Shown in pieces: positions 1 to 9,060 of a DNA stretch of 64,000 nucleotides (position 1 is the first letter of the stretch; the number at the start of each line of letters is the position of its first letter). The position numbers and the translations under genes were made by a program. Source of the DNA: Thaumasiovibrio occultus (GTDB taxonomy: Bacteria > Pseudomonadota > Gammaproteobacteria > Enterobacterales > Vibrionaceae). Where the stretch lies: positions 1 to 64,000 of the forward strand of contig AP023052.1 of assembly GCA_019703815.1 (NCBI GenBank). The letters run 5' to 3'. The notes under the pieces were generated by a model. The model was not told where the DNA came from. It made no database searches and saw only the letters and a program-made list of their open reading frames with translations.

Positions 1-100
1 GGAACAACCTCAGGTTAATCTCTGACCGACTTTTGCCAATTCGCAAAAGATGATCATTTTATCGCTTTTCTGGCTAATTGCGAACTTTCTGATCAACTTC

Positions 101-430
101 ACGGATCGTCTTTCGGATAAATATATATAAGATCTTTTTTAAAGAGATCCTTTGTTAGATCTTCTATTAGGATCGCCATGTTTTGTGGATAACTAGATTA
201 TGATCAACAGGATCATGCGTTTAGAAAGGATCAAAAGCTGTGATAGATCGGGGATCTGCTCTGGTATATTCTGGGATCAAAACGGCCACTTATACACAGG
301 CATGAAAAGATCGAAAAACTATTAATGGGATAACTATAGGTTGATCACCGTTTAGATCTATAGTTATCCACAATTGAAAAGCTGATTTTGGAGTGTTTAG
401 TTTACAGTTTGAGAAGGGGAGTTATTCACA
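101..430. other. oriC: Chromosomal replication origin oriC
   Basis: The non-coding stretch left of mioC has the architecture of E. coli oriC. Three tandem AT-rich 13-mers begin with GATC at 131-143, 146-158 and 158-170, preceded by an AT run. A DnaA box R1 TGTGGATAA lies at 184-192, an R2-like TTATACACA at 290-298, a degenerate box ATGGGATAA at 325-333 and an R4-like TTATCCACA at 364-372. GATC (Dam/SeqA) sites are far denser than chance. The next gene to the right is mioC, as in E. coli and Vibrio. mnmG would be expected just left of the window. Sites are read directly; the function is inferred from the match in order and spacing to the known origin. Confidence 0.93.
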
Positions 431-454
431 AATCAGGGGTAAAAAAGTGGATAA
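422..454. promoter_or_regulatory. DnaA-box-like sites inside the mioC 3' end
   Basis: TTATTCACA at 422-430 (fits the TTWTNCACA consensus and overlaps the mioC stop codon) and AGTGGATAA at 446-454 (one mismatch to TGTGGATAA) extend the DnaA-box array of oriC into the mioC coding sequence. Binding is inferred. Confidence 0.5.
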
Positions 455-865
455 CCATTCTTCTGCGGCTTCTTCTGGAACAGCATGCTGGGTCACATCG
501 ATCGTTAGTACGGGGCATAAACGCTGTGCTTCTAAGCCTTGTAAACAGGTATCTAGGGTAAATCCTGCCGCACAAAAGGTGTCGTAGCTCGAATCTCCCA
601 AGGCGATGATCGCGTATTGCAATGCGGGACGGGCGGCACTGTTTTGCAACTGCGCAAAAAATGGCGCTATGTTGTCCGGCAGCTCGCCTGCACCGTGGGT
701 TGAGGTAATAATCAGCCAAGGATCGTTACTGCTAAGCGCATCAAGATCCGGTTTATTGTGGATCTCGGTGCTAATGCCTTGATCGTTAAAGAGGTCGCTG
801 AGGTGATCCGCAACGTATTCCGCGCCACCTAAGGTGCTGCCGGTGAGTAAATGTAGTGTGGTCAT
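422..865 (-). CDS. mioC: Flavodoxin-like protein MioC
   Basis: This 147-residue flavodoxin-fold protein has an FMN phosphate loop TGSTLGGA at residues 8-15, the isoalloxazine-flanking loop THGAGELPDN near 56-65 and GDSSYDTFC near 90-98. In E. coli MioC is an FMN electron carrier linked to biotin synthase, and its transcription runs into oriC. The same orientation holds here: the gene reads leftward and its stop codon at 422-424 lies inside a DnaA-box-like sequence. The ATG at 863-865 matches the family N-terminus. Its position beside oriC and mnmE supports the name. The role in vivo is not shown by sequence. Confidence 0.9.
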   Translation of the reverse strand: MTTLHLLTGSTLGGAEYVADHLSDLFNDQGISTEIHNKPDLDALSSNDPWLIITSTHGAGELPDNIAPFFAQLQNSAARPALQYAIIALGDSSYDTFCAAGFTLDTCLQGLEAQRLCPVLTIDVTQHAVPEEAAEEWLSTFLPLICE

Positions 866-966
866 AGTGGTACTCTTGGTTCTTTGACGCAGGGCGTCTG
901 CCGATAAAAGTACTAACCATTGTACGCCGATGGGGGCAGGAAAAAAGCGGGAAAAAGTAGGGGATT

Positions 967-996
967 ACACCTCTCCTGCGTGAACAGAAGAGGTGT
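967..996 (-). terminator. Possible terminator after mnmE
   Basis: ACACCTCT (967-974) pairs perfectly with AGAGGTGT (989-996) across a 14-base loop, 9 bases past the mnmE stop. The following T-rich tract on the minus strand is weak, so termination efficiency is uncertain. Confidence 0.4.
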
Positions 997-1004
997 GGGC
1001 GGGA

Positions 1005-2372
1005 TTATTTACCAATACAGAACGAGGTAAAGATACGGCCCAGCAGATCGTCTGAGCTAAATTCGCCAGTAATTTCACTCAGGTGTTGCTGTGCAAGGCG
1101 TAGCTCTTCTGCCAGGATTTCTCCAGCCATATAGCCTTCAAGCTGCTCTTGGCCGATAGAGAGATGCTGAGCGGCATTCTCGAGCGCATCCAGATGGCGA
1201 CGACGCGCCATAAAGCCGCCTTCGGTGGTGCCAGTAAAGCCCATACACTCTTTCAAATGGCGTTTTAGCGCTTCGACGCCTTCACCTGTGCGGGCAGAAA
1301 GGCGGATCAGCGTTGGCTGGCTTGCATGGCAAATCCCCAGCTCTTCGCCGGTCATATCGGCTTTATTGCGGATCACTGTCATGCCGATGTTGGCCGGTAG
1401 GCGATCGATAAAGTCAGGCCAGATTTGCGCCGGATCGGTAGCATCCGTGGTGGTGCCATCAACCATAAACAAGACGCGGTCCGCTTGTTTGATCTCTTCC
1501 CAGGCACGCTCGATACCGATACGCTCAACCTCATCAGAGGCATCACGTAACCCCGCCGTATCGATAATGTGCAGTGGCATACCATCAATGTGGATGTGCT
1601 CGCGCAGGACGTCACGAGTGGTGCCGGCAATGTCGGTCACAATTGCGCTGTCTTTGCCGGAGAGAGCGTTAAGCAGGCTTGATTTACCGGCATTCGGGCG
1701 CCCAGCAATTACCACTTTCATCCCTTCACGCATGATCGCGCCTTGGTTGGCTTGTTCGCGCACGCGCTCAAGTTGGTCTATCACCCCTTGCAGATCGCCA
1801 CTGATCTTGCCGTCAGACAGAAAATCGATTTCTTCTTCCGGGAAGTCGATCGCCGCTTCAACGTAAATGCGCAGGTGCGTTAGTTGTTCAACTAACGCGT
1901 GGACTTCATCAGAAAACGCACCTTGCAATGATTTTAGCGCCGATTTCGCTGCTTCTTCGCTGCTGGCATCAATCAGATCAGCAATCGCTTCTGCTTGGGC
2001 TAAATCAAGCTTGTCGTTCATAAACGCACGCTCAGAGAACTCACCCGGGCGCGCTGGGCGCAGGCCTGGCAGGGTGAGGATGCGTTTGATCAGCATATCC
2101 ATGACCACAGGGCCACCGTGACCTTGAAGCTCTAGGACGTCTTCACCGGTAAACGAGTGCGGGCCTTTGAAGAACAGGGCGATCCCTTGGTCGAGCACCT
2201 CGCCGCTATCGCCTTTAAATGGCAGGTATTCAGCATAACGTGGACGCAGCTCTCTACCGGCTACCGCTTGCGCCACCGCAGCGGCATGTGGGCCTGAGAC
2301 GCGAATGATGCCGACGCCACCACGCCCTGGCGGCGTCGCTTGAGCAACAATGGTATCAATGGCTTGGTTCAT
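1005..2372 (-). CDS. mnmE: tRNA uridine-5-carboxymethylaminomethyl(34) synthesis GTPase MnmE
   Basis: MnmE with MnmG installs the (carboxymethyl)aminomethyl group on U34 of tRNAs, using GTP hydrolysis and a folate C1 unit. Counted from the second ATG, the G1 loop GRPNAGKSS is at about 224-232, the G3 DTAGLRD at about 271-277 and the G4 NKAD at about 336-339. The protein ends in the family motif FCIGK, whose cysteine is essential. I chose the ATG at 2372 (455 residues, close to the 454 of E. coli) because it leaves five residues before the conserved DTIVAQAT block; an in-frame ATG at 2384 would add four. Neither start has a clear Shine-Dalgarno. It lies downstream of yidC behind a terminator. 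Confidence 0.95.
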   Translation of the reverse strand: MNQAIDTIVAQATPPGRGGVGIIRVSGPHAAAVAQAVAGRELRPRYAEYLPFKGDSGEVLDQGIALFFKGPHSFTGEDVLELQGHGGPVVMDMLIKRILTLPGLRPARPGEFSERAFMNDKLDLAQAEAIADLIDASSEEAAKSALKSLQGAFSDEVHALVEQLTHLRIYVEAAIDFPEEEIDFLSDGKISGDLQGVIDQLERVREQANQGAIMREGMKVVIAGRPNAGKSSLLNALSGKDSAIVTDIAGTTRDVLREHIHIDGMPLHIIDTAGLRDASDEVERIGIERAWEEIKQADRVLFMVDGTTTDATDPAQIWPDFIDRLPANIGMTVIRNKADMTGEELGICHASQPTLIRLSARTGEGVEALKRHLKECMGFTGTTEGGFMARRRHLDALENAAQHLSIGQEQLEGYMAGEILAEELRLAQQHLSEITGEFSSDDLLGRIFTSFCIGK

Positions 2373-2464
2373 AATAGTGTCCATTAGGTTGGTGCAAGAC
2401 CAATCTGTCGAGTTAAATGTTTTTAGGTGAATACGCCTAGTGTAAACGGTATTTCACTTAATAA

Positions 2465-2488
2465 AAAAGGCGGCTTGCGCCGCCTTTT
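2465..2488 (-). terminator. Bidirectional-type terminator between yidC and mnmE
   Basis: AAAAGGCGGC (2465-2474) and GCCGCCTTTT (2479-2488) form a perfect 10-bp stem with a TTGC loop. On the minus strand it is followed by further U residues, so it should end the rpmH-rnpA-yidD-yidC transcript. Confidence 0.85.
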
Positions 2489-2547
2489 CAGGATTTCTAA
2501 CAATTTACTCAGTGATGCTGCCGAGGCGGGATCTCTGAGACTATATG

Positions 2548-4158
2548 TTATTTCGCTGGTTTGCTATGCAGACCTTTCTTCTCTAGTGCGCGGTAAATCA
2601 GGGTTTGCTGAGTTAGCGTCACGATGTTTGAGGTTAGCCAGTAAAGGACTAGACCTGACGGGAAGAACAGGAAGAACACAGTGAACATGACCGGCATGAA
2701 GGTCATGATCTTCTGCTGCATCGGATCGCTAACGGTGCTCGGGCTCATCTTCTGGATCATGAACATTGACGCACCCATCAGTAGCGGCAAGATGAAGTAA
2801 GGATCTTGCGCTGATAGATCGTTAATCCATAGGAAGAACGGAGCGTGACGTAGTTGCACTGATTCCATCAAAGACCAGTAGAATGCGATGAAAATCGGCA
2901 TCTGTAGCAAGATAGGCAAACAACCACCCAGTGGGTTTACTTTCTCTTCGCGGTACAGTTCCATCATCGCTTGGCTCATGCGTTGACGGTCTTCACCAAA
3001 CTTCTCGCGCATTTCTTCCAGCTTAGGCTGCAGCATACGCATCTTCGCCATTGAGGTGTACTGCGCTTTCGTTAGCGGGTACATACCACCACGAATGATG
3101 ATGGTAAGGAAGATGATCGCCACACCCCAGTTGCCCACAACACTATGGATTTTCATCAACAACCAATGAATTGGGGTTGCGATCAGCCATAGGAAGCCGT
3201 AATCAACAGTTTTGTTTAGGCCAGGAGCGGCTGCGCCCATTTGCTCTTGAAGCTTAGGACCTACCCATAGACGAGCAGACAGAGTTTCGTCTGAGTTTGG
3301 TGCTAGCGCAGCTTCTGGAGAAACCACACCGATGTAGCTGTTCGCTGCATCTGTGTAGGTGTAGATTTTGAACTGAGATTCATTCAGTGGGATCCACGCT
3401 ACGGTGAAGTAGTGTTGGATCATCGCAACCCAGCCTTTGCTTGTGACGAAGTCTAGGTTGAGATCTTTCATGTCATCAAAGCTGTACTTGCTGTAGTCGC
3501 TCTCGTCGTACGAGTATGCGCCACCGCGGTACGTTGGCATGGTTAGGCTGCCTTCGTCTTCAACTGATGTTTGCTTAAGTTGCGCGAACATCGACACATC
3601 AACAGGGTTTGCTGACTGGTTGTTCACATCAAGTTGAACGTCCAGCGCGTAGCTACCACGCTTTAGGATCAGAGTTTTAGTGATGGTTACGCCATCGCGG
3701 GTTGCGGTCATTGGAACGCGTAGTTCATCAGCACCTTCCGCAAGGGTAAAGCTGTCAGCTGAGGTGGTGAAATCCAGCACCGCCATTTCGCCACCAAGTT
3801 TCACACCGTTTTGTGCGATAAATTGGTGGTTAGCGTCATCTTTGAGTAGTTGGAATGGGGTATCAGAGTCCAACTCTGCATCGTAGTCCAGCAGGTTTGC
3901 AGACACGATGTTGCCATCATTTTTGGTATCGATAACCAGTTCAAGCACGTCAGTAGTGACGGTGATCAGCTGGTTAGAGGTTTCACCATTAGCACCGACT
4001 TCTACAGAATTAGAGTTATTGAAAGCAGGTGGCGCAGCGCCATTGGTTTGTGTAAACCCTTGAGTTTGTTGAACCTCACTATCATTACCCCACTGCTGAT
4101 ACAGCATGAAGGTAACAGCCAGTAAAGCAATCAACAGAATATTGCGTTGGGAATCCAT
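2548..4158 (-). CDS. yidC: Membrane protein insertase YidC
   Basis: YidC inserts and folds inner-membrane proteins, alone or with SecYEG. The 536-residue protein has an N-terminal signal-anchor (residues about 5-20), a long periplasmic beta-sandwich domain to about residue 340, then the conserved five-helix insertase core. The core holds the groove arginine in an [10 protein letters not shown] segment and a charged cytoplasmic hairpin rich in Met, Arg and Glu. The C-terminus is basic. The length fits the proteobacterial family. It follows yidD by two bases in the rpmH-rnpA-yidD-yidC operon. Confidence 0.97.
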   Translation of the reverse strand: MDSQRNILLIALLAVTFMLYQQWGNDSEVQQTQGFTQTNGAAPPAFNNSNSVEVGANGETSNQLITVTTDVLELVIDTKNDGNIVSANLLDYDAELDSDTPFQLLKDDANHQFIAQNGVKLGGEMAVLDFTTSADSFTLAEGADELRVPMTATRDGVTITKTLILKRGSYALDVQLDVNNQSANPVDVSMFAQLKQTSVEDEGSLTMPTYRGGAYSYDESDYSKYSFDDMKDLNLDFVTSKGWVAMIQHYFTVAWIPLNESQFKIYTYTDAANSYIGVVSPEAALAPNSDETLSARLWVGPKLQEQMGAAAPGLNKTVDYGFLWLIATPIHWLLMKIHSVVGNWGVAIIFLTIIIRGGMYPLTKAQYTSMAKMRMLQPKLEEMREKFGEDRQRMSQAMMELYREEKVNPLGGCLPILLQMPIFIAFYWSLMESVQLRHAPFFLWINDLSAQDPYFILPLLMGASMFMIQKMSPSTVSDPMQQKIMTFMPVMFTVFFLFFPSGLVLYWLTSNIVTLTQQTLIYRALEKKGLHSKPAK

Positions 4159-4160
4159 CG

Positions 4161-4418
4161 TTATTGGTCTCTGTCTTTTGTCTTGGGTGGCGGAACGGGA
4201 TCAAATCCCCCGTCGTTTAAAGGATGACATCTTAATAGACGTTTCGCCGCTAACCAACTCCCTTTTATACCACCGTGCAATTTTATTGCATCAATTGCAT
4301 ATTCAGAACACGTAGGGTGAAAGCGACAGCGCGGGCCGAGAAGGGGACTGATGGCTAGTCGATAAAATCGAACTAGCCCAATTATCAACCACGCGAAGGG
4401 CGAGACAGGCGATGCCAT
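4161..4418 (-). CDS. yidD: Membrane protein insertion efficiency factor YidD
   Basis: This 85-residue amphipathic protein belongs to the YidD (UPF0161) family. Diagnostic features are a hydrophobic N-terminal segment, the [20 protein letters not shown] block around residues 18-37, three conserved cysteines (the last in RCHP) and the GGFDPVP end. It helps YidC insert membrane proteins in E. coli. Its start overlaps the end of rnpA by 34 bases, the usual arrangement, which implies coupled translation. Confidence 0.93.
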   Translation of the reverse strand: MASPVSPFAWLIIGLVRFYRLAISPLLGPRCRFHPTCSEYAIDAIKLHGGIKGSWLAAKRLLRCHPLNDGGFDPVPPPKTKDRDQ

Positions 4419-4741
4419 AGCTTATTTAACACTTGGTTCAGCTCGTCGTTGGTGAGCTCATTAGCACTTTTCTTGGCGATAACAACGTAATCTTGTGTAG
4501 GTAGGGTGTGTTGATGTAAACGGAAGCTTTCGCGAACCAGACGTTTGAAGCGGTTGCGATCGACAGCGAGTTTAATCTGTTTTTTCGGCACAGCCATACC
4601 CAGACGAGGGATGTCGAGTTGGTTGTTGCGAGCCAGGATAGTTAAGTGGGGAGAGCCAGCGCGTTGAGCTTGCTGGAACACATGTCGGTAATGTTCGGGA
4701 GTTAACAGGCGTAACTCCCGACGGAAAGCATAATTACTCAC
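4385..4741 (-). CDS. rnpA: Ribonuclease P protein component
   Basis: RnpA is the protein subunit of RNase P, which matures tRNA 5' ends. The 118-residue basic protein has the N-terminal FxRxxRLL-type segment and the RNR signature [14 protein letters not shown] near residues 60-73. It starts with GTG at 4739-4741. It lies 18 bases downstream of rpmH and overlaps yidD, as in nearly all bacteria. Confidence 0.95.
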   Translation of the reverse strand: MSNYAFRRELRLLTPEHYRHVFQQAQRAGSPHLTILARNNQLDIPRLGMAVPKKQIKLAVDRNRFKRLVRESFRLHQHTLPTQDYVVIAKKSANELTNDELNQVLNKLWHRLSRPSRG

Positions 4742-4759
4742 AAATAATCACATTGATTA

Positions 4760-4894
4760 TTAGCAAGCTAGGCGCTTACGACCTTTAGCACGACGTGCAT
4801 TAATTAGCTTACGACCGTTCTTAGTCGCCATGCGCGCACGGAAACCGTGAGAGCGCTTGCGCTTAAGAACTGAAGGTTGGAAAGTGCGTTTCAT
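4760..4894 (-). CDS. rpmH: 50S ribosomal protein L34
   Basis: A 44-residue, very basic protein. It begins MKRTFQPS and contains [12 protein letters not shown] and NGRKL, the invariant L34 pattern, and ends RKRLAC. It is a structural part of the large ribosomal subunit. It is the first gene of the operon with rnpA, yidD and yidC and sits behind a strong promoter at 4987-5015. Confidence 0.97.
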   Translation of the reverse strand: MKRTFQPSVLKRKRSHGFRARMATKNGRKLINARRAKGRKRLAC

Positions 4895-4986
4895 GGTTAT
4901 ACCTTAAAAAATTTACTGATCAGTTTTTAAGTTTTTGATACCCAGTACAGTGTCAGGCACTGCTACCGCATCTCAAAAGAGGCGGA

Positions 4987-5015
4987 ATTGTAATCATTGG
5001 TCACGCAAGAGTCAA
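4987..5015 (-). promoter_or_regulatory. Sigma-70 promoter of the rpmH operon
   Basis: On the minus strand TTGACT (5010-5015) and TACAAT (4987-4992) are separated by exactly 17 bases and point at rpmH, about 93 bases downstream. Sequence match only. Confidence 0.75.
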
Positions 5016-5059
5016 TGATTGTTGCACACGGTCTGTACTGGATGGCGAATTATACTTGG

Positions 5060-5830
5060 CTATGAGCGATGTGCAAGATCCTCTTGATCTTTCCTCTCGA
5101 TCCCGACCTGGCGCAAAAAGCGTTTTAGGCGAGGATCTTGGGGATTATTAAACAGTTGATCGGGCGTACCTTGCTCGACAATGCCGCCATCGGCCATAAA
5201 GATCACCTTATCGGCCACTTCTCGCGCAAACTGCATTTCGTGGGTGACCACCAACATGGTTTGTTGCTGCGCGGCGAGCGATTTCATTAACTGTAGTACT
5301 TCTGTGACCCATTCGGGATCTAATGCAGAGGTGGGCTCGTCAAATAGCAACAGCTCGGGCTGCAGCGCCATCGCACGGCCAATACCGACCCGTTGTTGTT
5401 GGCCGCCCGATAACGCAGCAGGGTAATGCGCCGCTTTATCCGCCAGGCCAATTTGTGTCAGGATCTCGCGGGCTTTAGCGTGCGCTTGGTTTTTGCGCCA
5501 ACCTCTAACGGTGATCAGCCCTTCGGCAATGTTCTCCAGTGCCGTTAAGTGAGCAAACAGGGCATAGTTCTGAAACACAAAGCCGGTTTGGCGCCGCAGC
5601 GCAAGAATATCGTCGGCGCTGGCGTGCTCGGCATCAATCGTGATGTCGCCAATACTCACTGTGCCGCTGTCGGCACGCTCAAGAAAGTTCACACTGCGCA
5701 ATAGGGTCGATTTTCCGGTGCCCGATGGGCCAATCACGACCACGATCTCGCCTTGCTCGATAGTCATATCAATGCCGCTGAAGACGGTGTGGCCGTTAAA
5801 AGCCTTGGTGAGATTTTGCAGTTTTATCAT
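5060..5830 (-). CDS. Polar amino acid ABC transporter, ATP-binding protein
   Basis: This is the ATPase of a PAAT-family amino-acid importer (GlnQ/TcyN-like), 256 residues. The Walker A GPSGTGKST lies near residues 34-42. The Q-loop FVFQNYALFAH, the ABC signature LSGGQQQRVGIGRAM and the Walker B LLLFDEPTSALDP follow in order, then the switch histidine in VVTHEM. It overlaps the permease stop by four bases, so the two are translationally coupled. Its place between rpmH and dnaA matches the three-gene transporter I recall in Vibrio cholerae. The substrate cannot be read from sequence; cystine or another polar amino acid is plausible. Confidence 0.9.
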   Translation of the reverse strand: MIKLQNLTKAFNGHTVFSGIDMTIEQGEIVVVIGPSGTGKSTLLRSVNFLERADSGTVSIGDITIDAEHASADDILALRRQTGFVFQNYALFAHLTALENIAEGLITVRGWRKNQAHAKAREILTQIGLADKAAHYPAALSGGQQQRVGIGRAMALQPELLLFDEPTSALDPEWVTEVLQLMKSLAAQQQTMLVVTHEMQFAREVADKVIFMADGGIVEQGTPDQLFNNPQDPRLKRFLRQVGIERKDQEDLAHRS

Positions 5831-6498
5831 CGTGTGTAGGCCTTATTCAGAGCGGTTTCCGCGCGCAGTTGCAATCGGGTCAAGATCACCACGACGAGCC
5901 AGTAAATTAATGCCACGGCCAAGAAGGCTTCGAGGTATTTAAAGCTCGATGAAGCCTCCATTTGGGCGGTTGCCATCATTTCTGCCACGCCGAGGGTAAA
6001 TGCCAGTGAAGTGGACTTGATCATATCAATCACGTAGTTCATCAATGACGGCAGTGCGACACGGGCCGCTTGCGGCAAGATGATCCGCTTTAAGGTTTGG
6101 CTTTCGGTCATACCGACCGACAGCGCGGCATCGCGTTGGCTATTATCAATACTGGCGATCGCGGCGCGGATACTCTCGGCCATGTAGGCGGCAAAGTGTA
6201 AGGTTAAACCGATGATCGCTGCCGTGAAGGCATCTAACCCGACAAACACTGGGGCAATTTGCGGCAAACCGTAATAAAGGAGGAACAGTTGCACTAACAA
6301 AGGGGTACCACGGAAAAAACTAATGTAGAGCTGGGTCAGGGCGTTGAGTCCCCAGATCTGGTAAGTGCGAATAATCGCTAAAACTAATGCCAGTGCCAAG
6401 GCAAGCAGGGCACCGATCAGTGCCATTTCGAGAGTGGTGCCTAAGTAGCTTACCAGCAAGGGAAACAGGCTTACCATATAGCCTAAATCAAAGCCCAT
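5827..6498 (-). CDS. Polar amino acid ABC transporter, permease
   Basis: A 223-residue inner-membrane permease of the HisM/GlnP type with about five hydrophobic segments. The EAA-type loop that docks on the ATPase is visible around residues 140-160 (SQRDAALSVGMTESQTLKRI). The segment FFRGTPLLVQLFLLYYGLP near 63-81 is typical of this family. It lies between the binding-protein and ATPase genes; a single permease gene implies a homodimer. Confidence 0.9.
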   Translation of the reverse strand: MGFDLGYMVSLFPLLVSYLGTTLEMALIGALLALALALVLAIIRTYQIWGLNALTQLYISFFRGTPLLVQLFLLYYGLPQIAPVFVGLDAFTAAIIGLTLHFAAYMAESIRAAIASIDNSQRDAALSVGMTESQTLKRIILPQAARVALPSLMNYVIDMIKSTSLAFTLGVAEMMATAQMEASSSFKYLEAFLAVALIYWLVVVILTRLQLRAETALNKAYTR

Positions 6499-6559
6499 AA
6501 TTTATCCTCAATGTAAGTGAATACTTACTTATTTTCTGTGGCAGGGTGATGCGGGTACA

Positions 6560-6580
6560 GCGCGCCTGTTAGCGGCGCGC
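6560..6580 (-). other. Intercistronic hairpin in the ABC transporter operon
   Basis: GCGCGCC (6560-6566) pairs with GGCGCGC (6574-6580) in the gap between the binding-protein gene and the permease. There is no U-run, so it looks more like an mRNA-stabilising or processing hairpin than a full terminator. Such hairpins often let the binding protein be made in excess. Function is inferred. Confidence 0.5.
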
Positions 6581-6602
6581 AGGTTGAAAAGAGGTTGTTT
6601 GC

Positions 6603-7361
6603 TTAGTGGGTCACGTCGCCGCCAAACCATTTTTCTGACAGGGTCGCTAATGTGCCGTCTTCTCGCATCGCCTTCAGTGCTTGGTTGACCTCGGCTTGAA
6701 GCTCACGGCCTCGCGCGTTATCCACAAACGGCCATGCGTTTTCAATCGTTTCGAACGGTTCGCCTGCCAGTTGCAGCGGTAGGCCTGATTCTTTGATCAG
6801 CTGCAGTGCGGACAGTCTATCCATCACAAAGGCGTCGGTGCGGCCGAGTGCGACGTCGCGCTCAATACCGGTATCGTAGGTTTTCACCGTGATATCATCG
6901 GCATTCGGCAGGGCTTTCAGGAGCTTTTCAAAATTCGAGCCTAAGTTGACGGCCACGGTTTTTCCGCTGAGATCGGCAACAGTTTGAATGCTCTCGTTCC
7001 CTTGGCGTACCGTGATTTGTGCGCCGTCTACCACGTACGGCTCAGCAAACAGGTATTTGGCTTGGCGTGCGTCGGTGATGGTGATTTGGTTAGAAATCGT
7101 GTCGATGCGGCCGGTTTCCAGTAGGCCAAACAAGCCAGAGAAGTTAGCGGTTACAAACTCCACATTGTACTGATTACGTTTGCCTATCTCGTTCCACACA
7201 TCCACTTCAAAGCCTTGCAGTTCGCCGCTTTTGACAAAAGTGAAGGGGAAATAGGTGCCCGACATCCCTACTTTCACTGTGTTGTCGGCGGCGTGTACGC
7301 CAGATAGGCTGGCTACCGTTAGGGTAACTGCCGATAAAATACGTTTAATCCAGTTGTTCAT
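6603..7361 (-). CDS. Amino acid ABC transporter, periplasmic binding protein
   Basis: A 252-residue SBP_bac_3 protein with a signal peptide (cleavage near residue 24, after GVHA). Mature features are KVGMSGTYFPFTF and FEVDVWNEIGKR at the start of lobe 1, and ISNQITITDARQAKYLFAEPY, the ligand-contact segment where an arginine and aspartate usually hold the amino-acid backbone. First gene of the transporter operon. Ligand identity is not deducible; the family includes cystine, glutamine and arginine binders. Confidence 0.88.
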   Translation of the reverse strand: MNNWIKRILSAVTLTVASLSGVHAADNTVKVGMSGTYFPFTFVKSGELQGFEVDVWNEIGKRNQYNVEFVTANFSGLFGLLETGRIDTISNQITITDARQAKYLFAEPYVVDGAQITVRQGNESIQTVADLSGKTVAVNLGSNFEKLLKALPNADDITVKTYDTGIERDVALGRTDAFVMDRLSALQLIKESGLPLQLAGEPFETIENAWPFVDNARGRELQAEVNQALKAMREDGTLATLSEKWFGGDVTH

Positions 7362-7677
7362 ATCGCACCCTTAAAGTTAATTAGTCATTTGTGTTGTTTT
7401 GGCGCCAGAATACTGCGGATATTGATTGTTTGATAAATAGCGTTCGGTTATGAGACATAACAAAACCGGACGATCCGTCAGGGATATCTTTGTGGACATG
7501 TGGATGATTAGGCGATCTTTTTGGGGGTGAGCTGGGGGTAGATCGGATTTTTTGGGGAGATCACTGTGAATAACTTGGATCTTATTCACTGAATAATGGA
7601 TCTTGTGCTGGCGATCCTTTGCGCTGGAGGGTAAAATTGATCCCCTTTAGTAGCAGATTTATTTTGTGGAGTGGAAC
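7362..7677. promoter_or_regulatory. dnaA regulatory region, GATC-rich with DnaA boxes
   Basis: This 316-bp divergent intergenic region carries about eight GATC sites between 7470 and 7645. It also has a DnaA box TGTGAATAA at 7565-7573 and a close match TTATTCACT at 7582-7590. That pattern fits DnaA autoregulation and SeqA/Dam control of dnaA. I could not fix a convincing -35/-10 pair. A minus-strand reading frame here has no family features and is not called. Confidence 0.7.
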
Positions 7678-9057
7678 GTGTCATCTTCGCTTTGGACGCA
7701 GTGTCTTGAACGCTTGCAGGAAGAGCTTCCTGCGACAGAATTCAGTATGTGGGTTCGCCCGCTTCAGGCGGAGTTAAATGACAACACGCTCACTTTGTTC
7801 GCTCCCAACCGATTTGTGTTGGATTGGGTGCGTGATAAATACCTAAACAATATTAATCGTTTATTGCAGGAGTTCTGCGGTAACGATATCCCAATGCTGC
7901 GTTTTGAAGTCGGGAGTCGCCCTGTGGTGGCTGAGCCGCGTACAGCGCCAGCGGTACAACCTGCTACGGTACCGGTGGAGCCTGTGAGCAAGCCTTGGGA
8001 GCCTGCGCCATCCCCAGTTCAACCTGCCGCAAACTACCGCTCTAACGTTAACCCTAAGCACAAGTTCACTAACTTCGTTGAAGGTAAGTCGAACCAATTG
8101 GGCCTAGCGGCGGCGCGCCAAGTGGCCGATAACCCTGGGGCGGCTTATAATCCACTGTTTTTGTACGGCGGCACCGGTTTGGGTAAAACCCATCTGTTGC
8201 ATGCGGTCGGTAACGCCATCATGGCGCGCAAAGAAAACGCCCGCGTGGTGTACATGCACTCCGAGCGTTTTGTTCAAGACATGGTAAAGGCGCTACAAAA
8301 TAACCAAATCGAAGAATTTAAACGCTACTATCGCAGTGTGGATGCGCTGCTGATCGATGACATTCAATTCTTTGCCAACAAAGAGCGTTCTCAAGAAGAG
8401 TTCTTCCATACCTTCAATGCCTTGCTTGAAGGTAATCAACAGATCATTTTGACGTCGGATCGCTACCCTAAAGAGATCAGCGGGGTAGAGGATCGTCTGA
8501 AATCCCGCTTTGGTTGGGGTTTGACCGTGGCGATCGAGCCGCCTGAGCTTGAAACCCGCGTGGCGATCTTGATGAAGAAGGCCGAAGATCACAATATCCG
8601 CTTAGCGGATGAAGTCGCTTTCTTTATTGCCAAGCGTCTGCGCTCGAATGTGCGTGAGTTGGAAGGCGCGTTAAATCGCGTTATCGCCAACGCCAACTTT
8701 ACGGGCCGTGCGATCACCATTGATTTTGTCCGCGAAGCGCTGCGTGATTTGCTCGCGCTGCAAGAAAAACTCGTCACCATTGATAACATTCAAAAGACGG
8801 TGGCGGAGTACTACAAAATTAAGCTCGCTGATCTGTTGTCGAAACGTCGCTCACGCTCGGTCGCGCGTCCTCGCCAAATGGCGATGGCGTTGTCGAAAGA
8901 GCTGACTAACCACAGCTTGCCAGAAATTGGTGACGCCTTTGGTGGTCGTGACCATACCACGGTGCTTCACGCTTGCCGTAAAATCGAGCAGCTTCGTGAA
9001 GAAAGCCATGATATTAAAGAAGATTACTCTAACCTGATCCGGACTCTGTCGTCGTAA
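7678..9057 (+). CDS. dnaA: Chromosomal replication initiator protein DnaA
   Basis: DnaA binds the 9-mer boxes in oriC and melts the 13-mers. The 459-residue protein has the DnaB-interacting domain I (residues 1-80), a proline-rich linker, and the AAA+ domain with Walker [10 protein letters not shown] at about 164-172 and Walker [10 protein letters not shown] at about 214-222. The DnaA-box-binding helix-turn-helix ends in [12 protein letters not shown] near 421-432. I chose the GTG at 7678, giving MSSSLW like other vibrios, with a GGAG at 7668-7671. A frame-compatible GTG at 7666 would overlap that ribosome site. dnaN follows three bases later. Confidence 0.98.
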   Translation: MSSSLWTQCLERLQEELPATEFSMWVRPLQAELNDNTLTLFAPNRFVLDWVRDKYLNNINRLLQEFCGNDIPMLRFEVGSRPVVAEPRTAPAVQPATVPVEPVSKPWEPAPSPVQPAANYRSNVNPKHKFTNFVEGKSNQLGLAAARQVADNPGAAYNPLFLYGGTGLGKTHLLHAVGNAIMARKENARVVYMHSERFVQDMVKALQNNQIEEFKRYYRSVDALLIDDIQFFANKERSQEEFFHTFNALLEGNQQIILTSDRYPKEISGVEDRLKSRFGWGLTVAIEPPELETRVAILMKKAEDHNIRLADEVAFFIAKRLRSNVRELEGALNRVIANANFTGRAITIDFVREALRDLLALQEKLVTIDNIQKTVAEYYKIKLADLLSKRRSRSVARPRQMAMALSKELTNHSLPEIGDAFGGRDHTTVLHACRKIEQLREESHDIKEDYSNLIRTLSS

Positions 9058-9060
9058 ATT

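Noticed and set aside
1225-1866. Long plus-strand frame of 213 codons opposite mnmE
   Set aside because: It lies wholly antisense to a certain gene, has low-complexity Ser/Arg/Pro content and no ribosome site.
7377-7589. 70-codon minus-strand frame in the dnaA regulatory region
   Set aside because: It overlaps the DnaA boxes, shows no family features and lacks a ribosome site.
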